Assembly: GCA_019192545.1 (NCBI GenBank)
Contig: JAHCMI010000075.1
Location: 1-45,123 of the forward strand
Source of the DNA: Rivularia sp. MS3
GTDB lineage: Bacteria > Cyanobacteriota > Cyanobacteriia > Cyanobacteriales > Nostocaceae
Reading direction: 5' to 3'
Length of the DNA: 45,123 nt
Shown here: positions 1 through 8,377 of the stretch, one piece after another
Position numbering within the stretch: position 1 is the stretch's first letter
How the letters are laid out: the number at the start of each line of letters is the position of its first letter
Notes under the pieces: model-generated
What the model was told of the DNA's origin: nothing
The model's input: the letters and a program-made list of their open reading frames with translations, nothing else
Database searches by the model: none
Made by a program: the position numbers and the translations under genes

Positions 1-165
1 TAACTCACAACTCCTAACTCCTAACTCCTAACTCACAACTCCTAACTCCTAACTCACAACTCCTAACTCCTAACTCACAACTCCTAACTCCTAACTCCTA
101 ACTCACAACTCCTAACTCCTAACTCTCATCTTGTTAATCCAAAATCCAAAATCTAAAATCTAAAA
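1..165. repeat. Short tandem heptamer repeat array (STRR) upstream of pgsA
   Basis: From the window edge to about 125 the sequence is made of heptamers of the form CTAACTC and CACAACTC, alternating irregularly. From about 137 to 165 there is a second array of AAAATCC/AAAATCT units. Such arrays are typical of heterocystous cyanobacterial genomes. The second array ends a few bases before the pgsA start codon, so no ordinary Shine-Dalgarno sequence is visible there. The first array is cut by the window edge, so its full length is unknown. Confidence 0.9.
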
Positions 166-169
166 TCGA

Positions 170-703
170 ATGACTTTACCAAACTGGATTACTTTTTCTC
201 GCTTGTTAGGTATACCGTTTATTATTTACGGTTTGCAAAATCCCACACCCCAATCAAGATGGATATGTTTTGCTATTTTTGTAATTGCTGCTGGTACTGA
301 TTGGCTAGATGGCTATTTAGCCAGGAAGCTCAACCAGGTGAGCGATTTAGGAAAATTTCTCGATCCTTTGGTTGATAAACTGTTAGTGCTTGCTCCCTTA
401 CTATCTTTGATTGAATTAGGACAAATTCCAGCCTGGGGAGTATTTCTGATATTAGGAAGAGAATTAGCGATTGCTGGTTGGAGAGTTAATCAACCGAAAA
501 TTAGTGGTGCGAATATTTGGGGAAAACTCAAAACTGTAACTCAAATTGTTGCGATCGCGCTTTTGATTGCTCCTTTATCTCCACAATGGGATTTACCTTC
601 TTTAATTGCTTTTTGGGTATCTGTAGCTTTAACTTTAATTAGTGGTGCTATTTATCTTTTACCGCAAAAGAAAGAAGAAGAAAATCAAGCTGTTGCAGAA
701 TAG
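170..703 (+). CDS. pgsA: CDP-diacylglycerol--glycerol-3-phosphate 3-phosphatidyltransferase
   Basis: This membrane enzyme transfers the phosphatidyl group of CDP-diacylglycerol to glycerol-3-phosphate, the committed step to phosphatidylglycerol. The CDP-alcohol phosphotransferase signature D-x2-D-G-x2-A-R-x8-G-x3-D-x3-D is complete: D44, D47, G48, A51, R52, G61, D65 and D69. Hydrophobic segments follow at about 72-95, 120-135 and 145-165. At 177 residues it is normal for the family. The start codon directly follows a heptamer repeat and lacks a clear Shine-Dalgarno sequence, but the N-terminal MTLPNWITFSR is typical of PgsA. Another CDP-alcohol transferase such as phosphatidylserine synthase is less likely given the size and N-terminus. 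Confidence 0.93.
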   Translation: MTLPNWITFSRLLGIPFIIYGLQNPTPQSRWICFAIFVIAAGTDWLDGYLARKLNQVSDLGKFLDPLVDKLLVLAPLLSLIELGQIPAWGVFLILGRELAIAGWRVNQPKISGANIWGKLKTVTQIVAIALLIAPLSPQWDLPSLIAFWVSVALTLISGAIYLLPQKKEEENQAVAE

Positions 704-740
704 GTAATTGGTAATAGGTAACTGGTATTAGGTGATAATA
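703..740. repeat. Heptamer repeat, GGTAATT-type
   Basis: Just after the pgsA stop are about five degenerate heptamers (GGTAATT, GGTAATA, GGTAACT, GGTATTA, GGTGATA). Related runs occur near 2889-2912 and 43040-43056, and in reverse orientation near 1635-1650. Confidence 0.75.
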
Positions 741-778
741 AGTTTTTTGATTCCTTACGCTTTTGAGGAATTAAATTT

Positions 779-1330
779 ATGAATCCTAAAATAGCAACTC
801 GTCGCGATTGGCAAATACAGCCAATGCCAAAGTTAAGAACTAGGTTACGGGTTGAGGAAGTGTTTACAAGGGAAGAGTACAAATATTTGACTTGGGGATT
901 CATTCCCGTGTCAATGGATGATAAATGGTTTTTTTATCTTGAAAAAGATTGGCTGTACATTCATCGTAGTTGGACGGGTTTTTGTATTTTTCAAGTACGT
1001 TTAGAAAGATTTGAAGATGGCTATGAAATTATTGAAGCTTGGGTAAATGATGACCCAGAGCAGCGTTATGATAAATTACTTCTATTCTGGATTAGTTTTT
1101 TAATTAAACAAAATCAAGAGAAAGATTATTGTTGTGGTAGAGTAATTATTGCATTTTTTATTTGTTTTTGTATAACAGAAACTTCCTCAAAGATTAATAT
1201 ATTTAATAAACAAAAATATTTGGTATTTGTAATCAATTTTCTATGTTATTTACTATCTAAGATAAAATTGAATCATTGGGGCTTTCATGGAGATTTGTAT
1301 GATTTAATAGACTACTATAAGATGGAGTAG
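779..1330 (+). CDS. Hypothetical cyanobacterial protein with divergent C-terminus
   Basis: The start is supported by GAGGAA at 765-770, eight bases before the ATG. Residues about 15-105 look like a small conserved cyanobacterial protein of unknown function: rich in Trp and Tyr, with an FYLEKDWLYIHRSWTG stretch and a YEIIEAWVNDDPEQ stretch. Residues 105-183 are less ordinary: Lys, Phe, Ile and Cys rich, with two hydrophobic runs near 123-133 and 148-160. The related proteins I recall are shorter, so this end may be lineage-specific or the result of an old frameshift. No catalytic motif is seen. Heptamer repeats flank it upstream. Confidence 0.6.
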   Translation: MNPKIATRRDWQIQPMPKLRTRLRVEEVFTREEYKYLTWGFIPVSMDDKWFFYLEKDWLYIHRSWTGFCIFQVRLERFEDGYEIIEAWVNDDPEQRYDKLLLFWISFLIKQNQEKDYCCGRVIIAFFICFCITETSSKINIFNKQKYLVFVINFLCYLLSKIKLNHWGFHGDLYDLIDYYKME

Positions 1331-1662
1331 TACTTTTTCCCGTTAGTTTTTATGGCTTAATTAATATAACCGCAGAGAGCGCTGAGAAAAGAAAAAAGAG
1401 AAAAGTTAAGAAGTTTGTTTACTCATCATATTTTATGGGACAGAGCAGTAGGGCAACACAAGGTTATAGATGCTGCGCTACGATATTTTCAAATTCTTAA
1501 CTATAAACAAAAATTGTCATTTCGTAAAACACCCTACTAAATATTTATCCACAATCGTGATGTTGGGTTACGATACAATTAATCGAATTTTTCGTAATAA
1601 GTAAAATTGCAAATCTTGTCTAACTTACACACTATTACCTATTACCAATATTTAACCAAAAT
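1331..1662. other. Intergenic region, no gene seen
   Basis: This AT-rich stretch lies between convergent genes. I see no convincing coding frame, RNA gene or strong terminator in it. A short heptamer-like run (ATTACCTATTACCAATATTT) lies near 1635-1655. Confidence 0.5.
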
Positions 1663-2877
1663 TTAAACTTCCAATTTCACCTGAGTCACACCTTGACGCA
1701 TTTTCTTTTGTCTCTGTATCCAAGATAAACGAACTGCTTTATTTACTAAACGAGCTAATCTAAACACAATCTTTCGTAAAAACAGATTTTTGGGTAATAT
1801 TTCGTGTTGTTTAGCTTCTTCTTTTTGTAACTGTTGAATGCGGATAATTTCCGGTTCTCTTTCTTTCTGAATTTGCGAAAAAACCTCATCAATCTGTTTA
1901 TTTTCAGCTTCTTTAGTTAATACGGACACAAGATGATTTACTGCCACAATTACATCGCGTAATGCAACGTTAATTCCTTGAGCGCGAATCGGAGACATGG
2001 GGTGAGCAGCATCGCCTAAAAGTAACACTCCCGGAGAATGCCAAACAGGGCAAATACCTACTACAACCGATAGTTTAATGGGATTTTCAATAGAGTCTGC
2101 ACATTCTATAAAATGTTCTGCTAACCATGAAGGTGATATTGATGCAAACATTTTTGCCCATTCCGCTTTCGTTAATTTACTAATATTTATATTTTTATTT
2201 TCCTCGGATACAGTCCAACCAAGATGTAATTTTCCAGGGGAAGCTCCATGAAATACAGCAAATGCATTTTCACCGTCTCCAATGGCAGTAAATATATTTT
2301 CTGCGACAAATTTGGGATGTGCGGCGAGTTTAAACCAGAGGATATCCATGCTTTTTGGCTGTCGCTTTAGTTTTATTCCTGCACTTTGTCTAATAATAGA
2401 ATTACGACCATCAGCACCAATTACTATGTCGGCTGTAATTTCTCTTCCATCTGCTAACCTAAAACCTGTTACATGATTATCTTTTCGCAGCAAGTCTTTA
2501 ACAGCTACACCCTGTATAAATTCAAAATGATTATATTTTTGAGCTTCTAAAATTAATGCTTCAAGTAAAGGTGGTTGAGAAAATAAAGTACAGGGTTGAG
2601 TGTTATTTTCTATAGGCTCATTAACTTTAAATAACTGTTTTTTGTTTAAAATAAATTCCCATGCATTGAGTTGTCGATGAGGAATTTCTTCAAGTATTTT
2701 TGATAATCCCATTTCCGACAGAGCATTTAAACCACTTGGCATTAAAGCCTCTCCACGAAACACTCGATGGAAGTCAGACGCAGCTTCAACTAATGTGACT
2801 GCAATACCTCTTTGGACAAGCATTAAGGCAAGAGTGACACCAGTGGGACCACCTCCTGCGATCGCGACTTTTTTCAT
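1663..2877 (-). CDS. FAD-dependent monooxygenase (PHBH/UbiH-like)
   Basis: This is a class A flavoprotein monooxygenase, expected to hydroxylate a small, often aromatic, substrate using NAD(P)H and O2. The Rossmann start reads VAIAGGGPTGVTLALML with the GxGxxG-type loop at residues 8-13. A DG motif (DIVIGADGRNS) lies near 150-160 and the GD motif (LLLGDAAHPMSP) near 285-295, so all three FAD/NAD(P)H-binding signatures are present. The C-terminal tail is basic. It is 404 residues, a usual length. It is the first gene read after the CSP41-like gene on the same strand, but 141 bases with a hairpin and repeats separate them, so they are probably not one operon. The substrate cannot be told from sequence. 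Confidence 0.85.
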   Translation of the reverse strand: MKKVAIAGGGPTGVTLALMLVQRGIAVTLVEAASDFHRVFRGEALMPSGLNALSEMGLSKILEEIPHRQLNAWEFILNKKQLFKVNEPIENNTQPCTLFSQPPLLEALILEAQKYNHFEFIQGVAVKDLLRKDNHVTGFRLADGREITADIVIGADGRNSIIRQSAGIKLKRQPKSMDILWFKLAAHPKFVAENIFTAIGDGENAFAVFHGASPGKLHLGWTVSEENKNINISKLTKAEWAKMFASISPSWLAEHFIECADSIENPIKLSVVVGICPVWHSPGVLLLGDAAHPMSPIRAQGINVALRDVIVAVNHLVSVLTKEAENKQIDEVFSQIQKEREPEIIRIQQLQKEEAKQHEILPKNLFLRKIVFRLARLVNKAVRLSWIQRQKKMRQGVTQVKLEV

Positions 2878-2888
2878 GATTTATTAAA

Positions 2889-2973
2889 AATGGGTAATTG
2901 GTAATAGGTAATGTAGCAGTTTTTCCTTGAGTGCAATACCTCACCCCTTCCCTTCTCCTTATCAAGGAGAGGG
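2889..2973. repeat. Heptamer run and CTCACCCC-type hairpin repeat
   Basis: GGTAATTGGTAATAGGTAAT lies at about 2892-2911. It is followed by a hairpin at 2950-2973 in which CCCTTCTCCTT pairs with AAGGAGAGGG with one bulged T. It lies downstream of the CSP41-like gene (minus strand) and could limit read-through, but no T-run follows. Similar CTCACCC... elements lie at 9347-9373 and about 11296-11332. Confidence 0.6.
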
Positions 2974-3018
2974 CTAGAAGCATAGTGTCTAACCCAACCT
3001 ACGAAGTTTATAAACTAA

Positions 3019-3957
3019 TTAACCCACAGCTTTTAAAATCTCCTCATCAATTGAAAAATCAATTTCTTTTTTATCTCGTTCGGATGCTAAATAGTCGTTT
3101 TTAAATGAATCTTTCAATCCAGATGTTAAATCGTAGTCTGGATGCCAATCTAATTCTGTCATGGCTTTGTTAACCGACGCGAAAAAGTGCTGCATTCTCA
3201 TGGGGAAAGCTTTGCGCTTGCCGAAATCAAATTTTTTCGGGTCATAATGTACTATTTGAATATCGTCAGCAGATTTACCCGCAGCTACAGCACAAGCACG
3301 GGCTAAACCATCAAAAGTGACGTAACGATTTCCCGAAACGTTATAAATCTGTTTAATTGCATTAGAATTACCTATAACTTGAGTCATGGCTTTGGCTAAA
3401 TCCTTAACGTGACCTAGCTGAGTTATATGCAATCCGTTACCGGGAATGGGAAGTGGACGATTTCTAGTGATTCTGTCAAAAAACCAAGCTTCTAAATCGT
3501 TGTAATTTTGAGGCCCGTAAATATAGGTAGGACGAATTGAGGTAAAAGGAAAGTCGCGAGCTGCAAGAAAACTTTCGGTATGATGTTTTCCCTTATGACG
3601 GCTTTTTTCGTCTACTGCGTCTCCTTCTATGTGCGGTAAGCTGTCAGATTTGAGATAAACTCCAGCAGAACTCATATATACGAAATGCTGCAACCGGTTT
3701 TGAAAAATTTCTGCTAACGGTTGAGTATCCGTCAGTTCGCGTCCGTTATTGTCGAAAATGACATCAAAATTTTCGTTTTTTAACTTTTCTTTTAACTGGT
3801 TTGAGTCAGTGCGATCGCCTATTATCTGCGTAACGTTCTCCACTGGCAACGGACGATTGCCGCGATTGAACAATACCACATCATGCCCTTGTTCAACCAG
3901 TAATTGAGTGAGATACACACCGATAAACCGAGTACCCCCCATGATTAAAATTCGCAT
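3019..3957 (-). CDS. CSP41b-like NAD-dependent epimerase/dehydratase family protein
   Basis: This is an atypical short-chain epimerase/dehydratase of 312 residues. It starts MRILIMGGTRFIGVYL with a GGxxFxG nucleotide-binding loop. It matches the plastid RNA-binding protein CSP41b closely in remembered landmarks: TSIRPTYIYGPQNYN, QLGHVKDLA, NVSGNRYVTFDGLA and FDFGKRKAFPMRMQHFFAS. The usual catalytic Tyr-x3-Lys is not evident, as in CSP41 proteins. I chose the internal ATG at 3957 because the fold begins exactly there and AGGGG sits just upstream. The open frame extends 27 further codons to 4038, but that part looks non-coding. CSP41 proteins bind or cleave stem-loop RNA and protect ribosomes and polymerase transcripts in plastids. 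A similar role here is inferred from family membership. Confidence 0.85.
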   Translation of the reverse strand: MRILIMGGTRFIGVYLTQLLVEQGHDVVLFNRGNRPLPVENVTQIIGDRTDSNQLKEKLKNENFDVIFDNNGRELTDTQPLAEIFQNRLQHFVYMSSAGVYLKSDSLPHIEGDAVDEKSRHKGKHHTESFLAARDFPFTSIRPTYIYGPQNYNDLEAWFFDRITRNRPLPIPGNGLHITQLGHVKDLAKAMTQVIGNSNAIKQIYNVSGNRYVTFDGLARACAVAAGKSADDIQIVHYDPKKFDFGKRKAFPMRMQHFFASVNKAMTELDWHPDYDLTSGLKDSFKNDYLASERDKKEIDFSIDEEILKAVG

Positions 3958-4097
3958 AGAACCCCTGCTATATCTGCTACTTGTTCGCACTTTCAAAAAG
4001 AATGAAGAACATTCTCCGAACAATGTCGTAAATGTCAAAACTTCATCCTTACTTGAGATTATCAGGAAAGCGACAACAGAAGAGTGAAGGAACTTCT

Positions 4098-4316
4098 ATG
4101 GTGGAAATTACGTCACCACAAGGGTTACAATTTCCGTTTCACGAAAAAAAGCGGGAAGCTAATCGCTTGATTAATCCCACGGCAAATACCATTGTTGGCT
4201 TCAGCAGAAACGCACGCTTATATGATGACTTCATATACACTACATCCCTTGCTGCTTCTTTACCGCAATTATTCCACGATGGGAAGCCATATTTCGCCAT
4301 AGCAAAAATTTTTTGA
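4098..4316 (+). CDS. Possible small protein, 72 residues, unknown
   Basis: An open frame begins MVEITSPQGLQFPF. Its ATG is preceded by GAAGGA at 4085-4090 with seven bases of spacing, which is better than most sites in this window. An in-frame upstream ATG at 4032 would add 22 basic residues but has no such site. I do not recognise the sequence and see no domain or membrane segment. It lies alone between the divergent CSP41-like gene and the polysaccharide cluster, so it could be a genuine small gene or chance. Confidence 0.35.
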   Translation: MVEITSPQGLQFPFHEKKREANRLINPTANTIVGFSRNARLYDDFIYTTSLAASLPQLFHDGKPYFAIAKIF

Positions 4317-4383
4317 TTTTGAAGAGAAAAAGAGGAACTCTGGAGATGTGAAAATCTTGGAAAATAATTTAAGTTATCTTCAT

Positions 4384-4401
4384 TATATATACGTATATAT
4401 A
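4384..4401. promoter_or_regulatory. Perfect 18-bp AT palindrome before the polysaccharide cluster
   Basis: TATATATACGTATATATA is a perfect palindrome lying 94 bases before the glycosyltransferase start codon. It could be a regulator site or simply an AT-rich melting region. There is no direct evidence for either. Confidence 0.3.
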
Positions 4402-4494
4402 CCCTTTAACAATTTAAGCTCTGCTGTGTTGAAATGTTTAACTTATCTCGGTGAACAGAATCTACATGTTAGTACACAAGTTCTTTATCTATAA

Positions 4495-5655
4495 ATGGTA
4501 GCTGTGCCTTTAAAGTATGCTTTGGTGCATGAGTGGCTGACACCGGAGGCAACTGGTGGTTCGGAACTCGTAGTTCGAGAAATTTTGAATCATATTGATG
4601 CCCAATTGTATGCTCTCATTGATTTTGAATCTAGAAATCCGGAAAGTTATTTATATAAACGTCAGATTGGCACTACAGCTTTACAGTATTTACCCGCATC
4701 TAAAAAGGGTGTACAAAAATACTTACCATTGTTGCCGTTGGCAATTGAGCAGCTGGATTTACGTCAACATGATGTGATTCTTTCTTCATCCCATGCCGTT
4801 GCAAAAGGCATTCTAACAACTCCAGACCAACTGCATATTTGTTACTGCCATAGCCCCATGCGTTACGCATGGGATTTAACTTTTGACTATCTCCGAGAAA
4901 GCAAGCTTGGAACAGGTATGTTGGGATGGTTAACTCGTTACATACTGCATCGTTTAAGGCAGTGGGATGTTCTAAGCGCCAATCGAGTTGATTATTTTAT
5001 AGCTAATAGCGCACATACCGCACGCCGCATATGGAGATGTTATAGAAGAGACGCGGAGGTAATATATCCACCAGTAAATACCGATAGCTTTCCTTTTTTA
5101 TCTCAGAAACAAGATTTTTATCTTACTGTTTCCCGGTTAGTAAGTTATAAGCAAGTAACTTTAATTGTCAAAGCTTTTAATCAATTACAAAAACCTTTAG
5201 TAATAATTGGTACCGGACCCGATATGGATAAAATCCTTAAAATAGCTAAACCTAACATACAAATACTAGGATGGCAGCCAGACGATATGGTAAAAAAATA
5301 TATGGCTAATGCCCGAGGTTTTGTGTATGCTGCTTGTGAAGATTTTGGTATTGCCTTAGTTGAAGCACAAGCCTGCGGTACTCCGGTAATAGCCTATGGG
5401 CACGGAGGCGCTTTAGAAACGGTGCGAGATATTCGCTCCCACGGTGAAACGGGAACGGGTGTATTTTTTCAGAAACAAACAGAAGCCTCTTTAATCGAAG
5501 CAGTGGAAACTTTTGAAGCAAAAGCTGACAAATTCAGTCCTGAATATGCCTCAAAGCACGCTGCTCAATTCTCTAAGCAGATGTTTGCTTCTCGTTATCT
5601 CAATTTTGTCCACATGTGTGAGGAAAAAACCAACAAAAGGAAAATAGAAATTTGA
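4495..5655 (+). CDS. GT4-family glycosyltransferase
   Basis: This GT-B fold retaining glycosyltransferase adds a sugar from a nucleotide-sugar donor to a growing, probably lipid-linked, glycan at the cytoplasmic membrane. It shows the family-1/GT4 layout: an acceptor-side N-terminal half beginning ALVHEWLTPEATGGSE with an HICYCHSPMRYAWDL block, a linker near 190-200, then a donor half with LTVSRLVSYKQ and the E-x7-E motif (E282 and E290 in CEDFGIALVEAQACG). It is 386 residues, typical of WbaZ-like mannosyl or related transferases, though the sugar cannot be assigned. It is the first gene of a same-strand group with a sugar-phosphate transferase (110 bases to the chosen start) and the GDP-fucose genes. 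No Shine-Dalgarno sequence is visible. Confidence 0.9.
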   Translation: MVAVPLKYALVHEWLTPEATGGSELVVREILNHIDAQLYALIDFESRNPESYLYKRQIGTTALQYLPASKKGVQKYLPLLPLAIEQLDLRQHDVILSSSHAVAKGILTTPDQLHICYCHSPMRYAWDLTFDYLRESKLGTGMLGWLTRYILHRLRQWDVLSANRVDYFIANSAHTARRIWRCYRRDAEVIYPPVNTDSFPFLSQKQDFYLTVSRLVSYKQVTLIVKAFNQLQKPLVIIGTGPDMDKILKIAKPNIQILGWQPDDMVKKYMANARGFVYAACEDFGIALVEAQACGTPVIAYGHGGALETVRDIRSHGETGTGVFFQKQTEASLIEAVETFEAKADKFSPEYASKHAAQFSKQMFASRYLNFVHMCEEKTNKRKIEI

Positions 5656-5765
5656 TTAGTAAGATTGTTTGAGAGGATAAAGTAAATTTGCTTCCCAAGC
5701 ACTTTGAAGAGCTTCTATAAGCTTTAAGATTGGGACTATGTGTGGTGTGGATTGAAAGGAGTATG

Positions 5766-6497
5766 ATGACGGCACAGACCTCACTCCTCTCCGGTAAAAT
5801 TGCGCGTACTTTCTTTAAACGCGGTTACCAGAAAAAGAAGTCAAAATTTAAGCCCCTAGGTTTTTCTTTTGAAACTTTAAACGGAGAGAAAGCTAAAAGA
5901 CTGTTCGATATAATATTTTCGCTGTTAGTACTAATTCTGTTTTCTCCTGTTTATTTAATTCTGGCTTTGCTGATTGCTATAAGCTCGCACGGTCCTATTT
6001 TTTACATTCAGGAAAGAGTTGGCAAAAATTACAAGCGATTTAATTGTATTAAATTTCGTACAATGGTGAGTAATGCCGATGAAGTTTTGATACAGATGAT
6101 GGAAACATCGCCTCAGTTTAAACAGGAATGGAAAAGTAATTTTAAACTGAAAAAAGACCCCAGAATCACTACCATCGGCAGGTTTTTGCGAATTACTAGT
6201 TTGGATGAATTTCCCCAATTCTGGAATGTTCTTAAAGGGGATATGAGTGTTGTCGGACCTCGCCCTTTGGTAGCAGAAGAGTTACCAAAATATGGATGTC
6301 ATATTAATCAGATTTTAACTATCAAGCCAGGGATTACTGGGTTATGGCAAGTTTCTGGACGTAATGACATACCCTACCCTAGAAGAGTACAAATAGATTT
6401 GTACTATGTAAAATTTAGAAACTTGTGGTTAGATATATGGATTGTTTTAAAAACGATTGCTGTTGTTGTTATACCGACAGATAACGGAGCTTATTAA
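5766..6497 (+). CDS. Undecaprenyl-phosphate sugar-1-phosphate transferase (WcaJ/PglC-type)
   Basis: This monotopic phosphoglycosyl transferase moves a sugar-1-phosphate from a UDP-sugar to undecaprenyl phosphate and so starts a polysaccharide repeat unit. It has one hydrophobic re-entrant hairpin at about residues 45-67, then GPIFYIQERVGKN, KFRTM, the catalytic Asp-Glu pair D147-E148 in SLDEFPQFWNVLKG, and VVGPRP. It carries only the catalytic domain and lacks the N-terminal four-helix region of full WcaJ. An AAAGGAG lies at 5755-5761. The ATG at 5766 (243 residues) has better spacing than 5763 or the upstream in-frame ATG at 5730. A second, differently sequenced member lies at 17015-17719. 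Confidence 0.9.
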   Translation: MTAQTSLLSGKIARTFFKRGYQKKKSKFKPLGFSFETLNGEKAKRLFDIIFSLLVLILFSPVYLILALLIAISSHGPIFYIQERVGKNYKRFNCIKFRTMVSNADEVLIQMMETSPQFKQEWKSNFKLKKDPRITTIGRFLRITSLDEFPQFWNVLKGDMSVVGPRPLVAEELPKYGCHINQILTIKPGITGLWQVSGRNDIPYPRRVQIDLYYVKFRNLWLDIWIVLKTIAVVVIPTDNGAY

Positions 6498-7163
6498 AAA
6501 TAAGGTTCGATTTTATTATGGGGGAGCAGCTTGCTTGCCCCTATATAATTATGGGTATTATTTTTATCTCAACATCTAGCGTTTTGTTAAATATGTATTA
6601 AGCTTGATTAGGGTTCTATTTCTGCTATCTTAAACCGATTAAATTTAGTTTGTCTGTTGCCAAGAAAACTTTTAAATAAAAAAATATTGCGTATTTGATT
6701 CACTAAAATTAAATAGTAATTACACTATTAACAAATTTGTAGCATGAGTAACAAAATGCTTGAAATCGAAAACTTAATTTAATTGTGTTTTAAGCAACAA
6801 ATGTTTTTTATTTCTTATTAGTTGTAATCTTAAATAAATTAGTTGTCGATTTAAACTTTTTGATAAAAAGTAACATTGCCTAACAAAAATTATTTATTCA
6901 AAATTAATTTAATCTTTAAATTTGATTATAAATATAAAGTATCTGTGAAGATTAAATAAATATACTGGATACATAATAAATCTCTCGTTACCGTTTAAAA
7001 GGTTTATCTACAAAAAGACTTAGTCAGCATATTTACTTAGGTACGCGAGATATTACTTAAATAAAACTCGTAGGTTTCCTCGGAGGGCAAGTAAGTATAT
7101 TCCTGTTAGCTTATATCAGGCTACATGTATAAAATTCATTAAAATTATAAGGAATAAAGGAGA
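6498..7163. other. Long AT-rich leader before gmd; hairpin-like repeat at its start
   Basis: This 666-base stretch has no credible gene. Near its start (6520-6541) lies GGGGGAGCAGCTTGCTTGCCCC, a degenerate member of a hairpin repeat family also seen at 43175 and 43870. The rest is strongly AT-rich with many short A/T runs, as expected of a promoter or long untranslated leader. Two possible ribosome sites precede gmd: AAGGAA at 7149-7154 with good spacing and AAAGGAG at 7156-7162 almost touching the ATG. Confidence 0.5.
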
Positions 7164-8243
7164 ATGACCCAACAAAAGCGAGCGTTGATTACTGGTATTA
7201 CCGGACAAGATGGTTCTTATCTAAGTGAATTTTTATTAGAGCAAGGCTACGAAGTCCACGGTATCATTCGCCGTACTTCTACCTTCAATACTGACCGTAT
7301 CGATCATATCTATGAAGATCCTCATAGAGAAGGGGTGAAGTTATTTCTTCATTATGGTGACTTGACCGATGGTACGACGCTACGCCGCATTCTCGAAGAA
7401 GTTCAGCCTGTAGAAATCTATAATTTGGGCGCTCAATCCCATGTAAGAGTAAGTTTTGATTCACCCGAATATACCGTGGATGCTGTAGGGATGGGAACCC
7501 TACGCTTACTAGAAGCAATTCGTGACTATCAACAACGTACTGGTATTGAAGTACGCTTCTATCAAGCTGGTTCTTCGGAAATGTTTGGTTTGGTGCAAGC
7601 AGTACCACAAAAGGAAACAACTCCTTTCTACCCCCGCAGTCCTTACGCTTGTGCTAAAGTTTACAGCCACTGGCAAACCGTAAATTACCGCGAATCTTAC
7701 GATATGTTCGCTTGTAATGGTATTTTGTTTAACCACGAATCACCCCGTCGCGGTGAAACTTTCGTAACTCGCAAAATTACTAGAGCGGTTGCTCGAATTG
7801 TTGCCGGTAATCAGAAGAAACTTTATATGGGTAATCTCGACTCTAAGAGAGACTGGGGTTATGCAAAGGATTATGTACGGGCAATGTGGATGATGTTGCA
7901 GCAAGAAAAGCCCGATGATTATGTAATTGCAACAAATGAAACTCATTCTGTACGCGAGTTTCTGGAGTTAGCATTTAACTACGTGAATCTTGATTGGCAG
8001 GAGTATGTAGAATTTGACCAGCGTTACTTACGTCCTGCGGAAGTAGATTTGTTGATTGGAGATTCCACTAAAGCTAGAACGCAGTTGGGTTGGACTCCCT
8101 CAGTAACTTTTGAGCAACTCGTAGCTCTGATGGTAGAAGCAGACTTGCAGGCTCTGGGTTTAACTTCCCCTGGTGATAAAGTAGCTTCAGCAATCAAAGA
8201 TAATGCGATGATTCGTCAGGAATTGGGCGCACTACATATGTAA
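7164..8243 (+). CDS. gmd: GDP-mannose 4,6-dehydratase
   Basis: This enzyme converts GDP-D-mannose to GDP-4-keto-6-deoxy-D-mannose in the cytoplasm, the first step to GDP-L-fucose (and to GDP-rhamnose or perosamine). It is an extended short-chain dehydrogenase: the NAD(P) loop [14 protein letters not shown] at the N-terminus, the hallmark [17 protein letters not shown], and the catalytic Tyr-x3-Lys at Y161/K165 in [30 protein letters not shown] and [16 protein letters not shown] are Gmd-specific blocks. It is 359 residues, the usual length. The next gene is the matching reductase/epimerase, which points to GDP-L-fucose as the product. Confidence 0.97.
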   Translation: MTQQKRALITGITGQDGSYLSEFLLEQGYEVHGIIRRTSTFNTDRIDHIYEDPHREGVKLFLHYGDLTDGTTLRRILEEVQPVEIYNLGAQSHVRVSFDSPEYTVDAVGMGTLRLLEAIRDYQQRTGIEVRFYQAGSSEMFGLVQAVPQKETTPFYPRSPYACAKVYSHWQTVNYRESYDMFACNGILFNHESPRRGETFVTRKITRAVARIVAGNQKKLYMGNLDSKRDWGYAKDYVRAMWMMLQQEKPDDYVIATNETHSVREFLELAFNYVNLDWQEYVEFDQRYLRPAEVDLLIGDSTKARTQLGWTPSVTFEQLVALMVEADLQALGLTSPGDKVASAIKDNAMIRQELGALHM

Positions 8244-8296
8244 ATTTATACAGCCAGCGATTATCTTTTATTAAAGAGAAGCTGGCTTAATAGTGC

Positions 8297-8336
8297 TCAT
8301 CGCAGGCACCGCCGTTTCACTGCGGTGTACCGATGA
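8297..8336. repeat. Two-step hairpin between gmd and fcl
   Basis: Outer arms TCATCG (8297-8302) and CGATGA (8331-8336) enclose inner arms CACCGC (8307-8312) and GCGGTG (8322-8327) around a nine-base loop. No T-run follows, so it is more likely an RNA processing or stabilising structure, or a small mobile palindrome, than a terminator. Confidence 0.55.
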
Positions 8337-8377
8337 CTGCTTAATACTTTTAATACTAACGAGGACGAAAAGAAAAT

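Noticed and set aside
1-165. CRISPR array
   Set aside because: The repeats are heptamers without spacers of constant size and no cas gene is present.
2282-2476. Plus-strand open frame inside the flavin monooxygenase gene
   Set aside because: It lies opposite a well-supported gene, and its protein has no recognisable composition or motif.
3958-4038. N-terminal extension of the CSP41-like gene
   Set aside because: The conserved nucleotide-binding start and an AGGGG site favour the ATG at 3957, and the extension does not resemble the family.
7285-7946. Minus-strand frames opposite gmd
   Set aside because: They are shadows of a strongly supported gene with no independent features.
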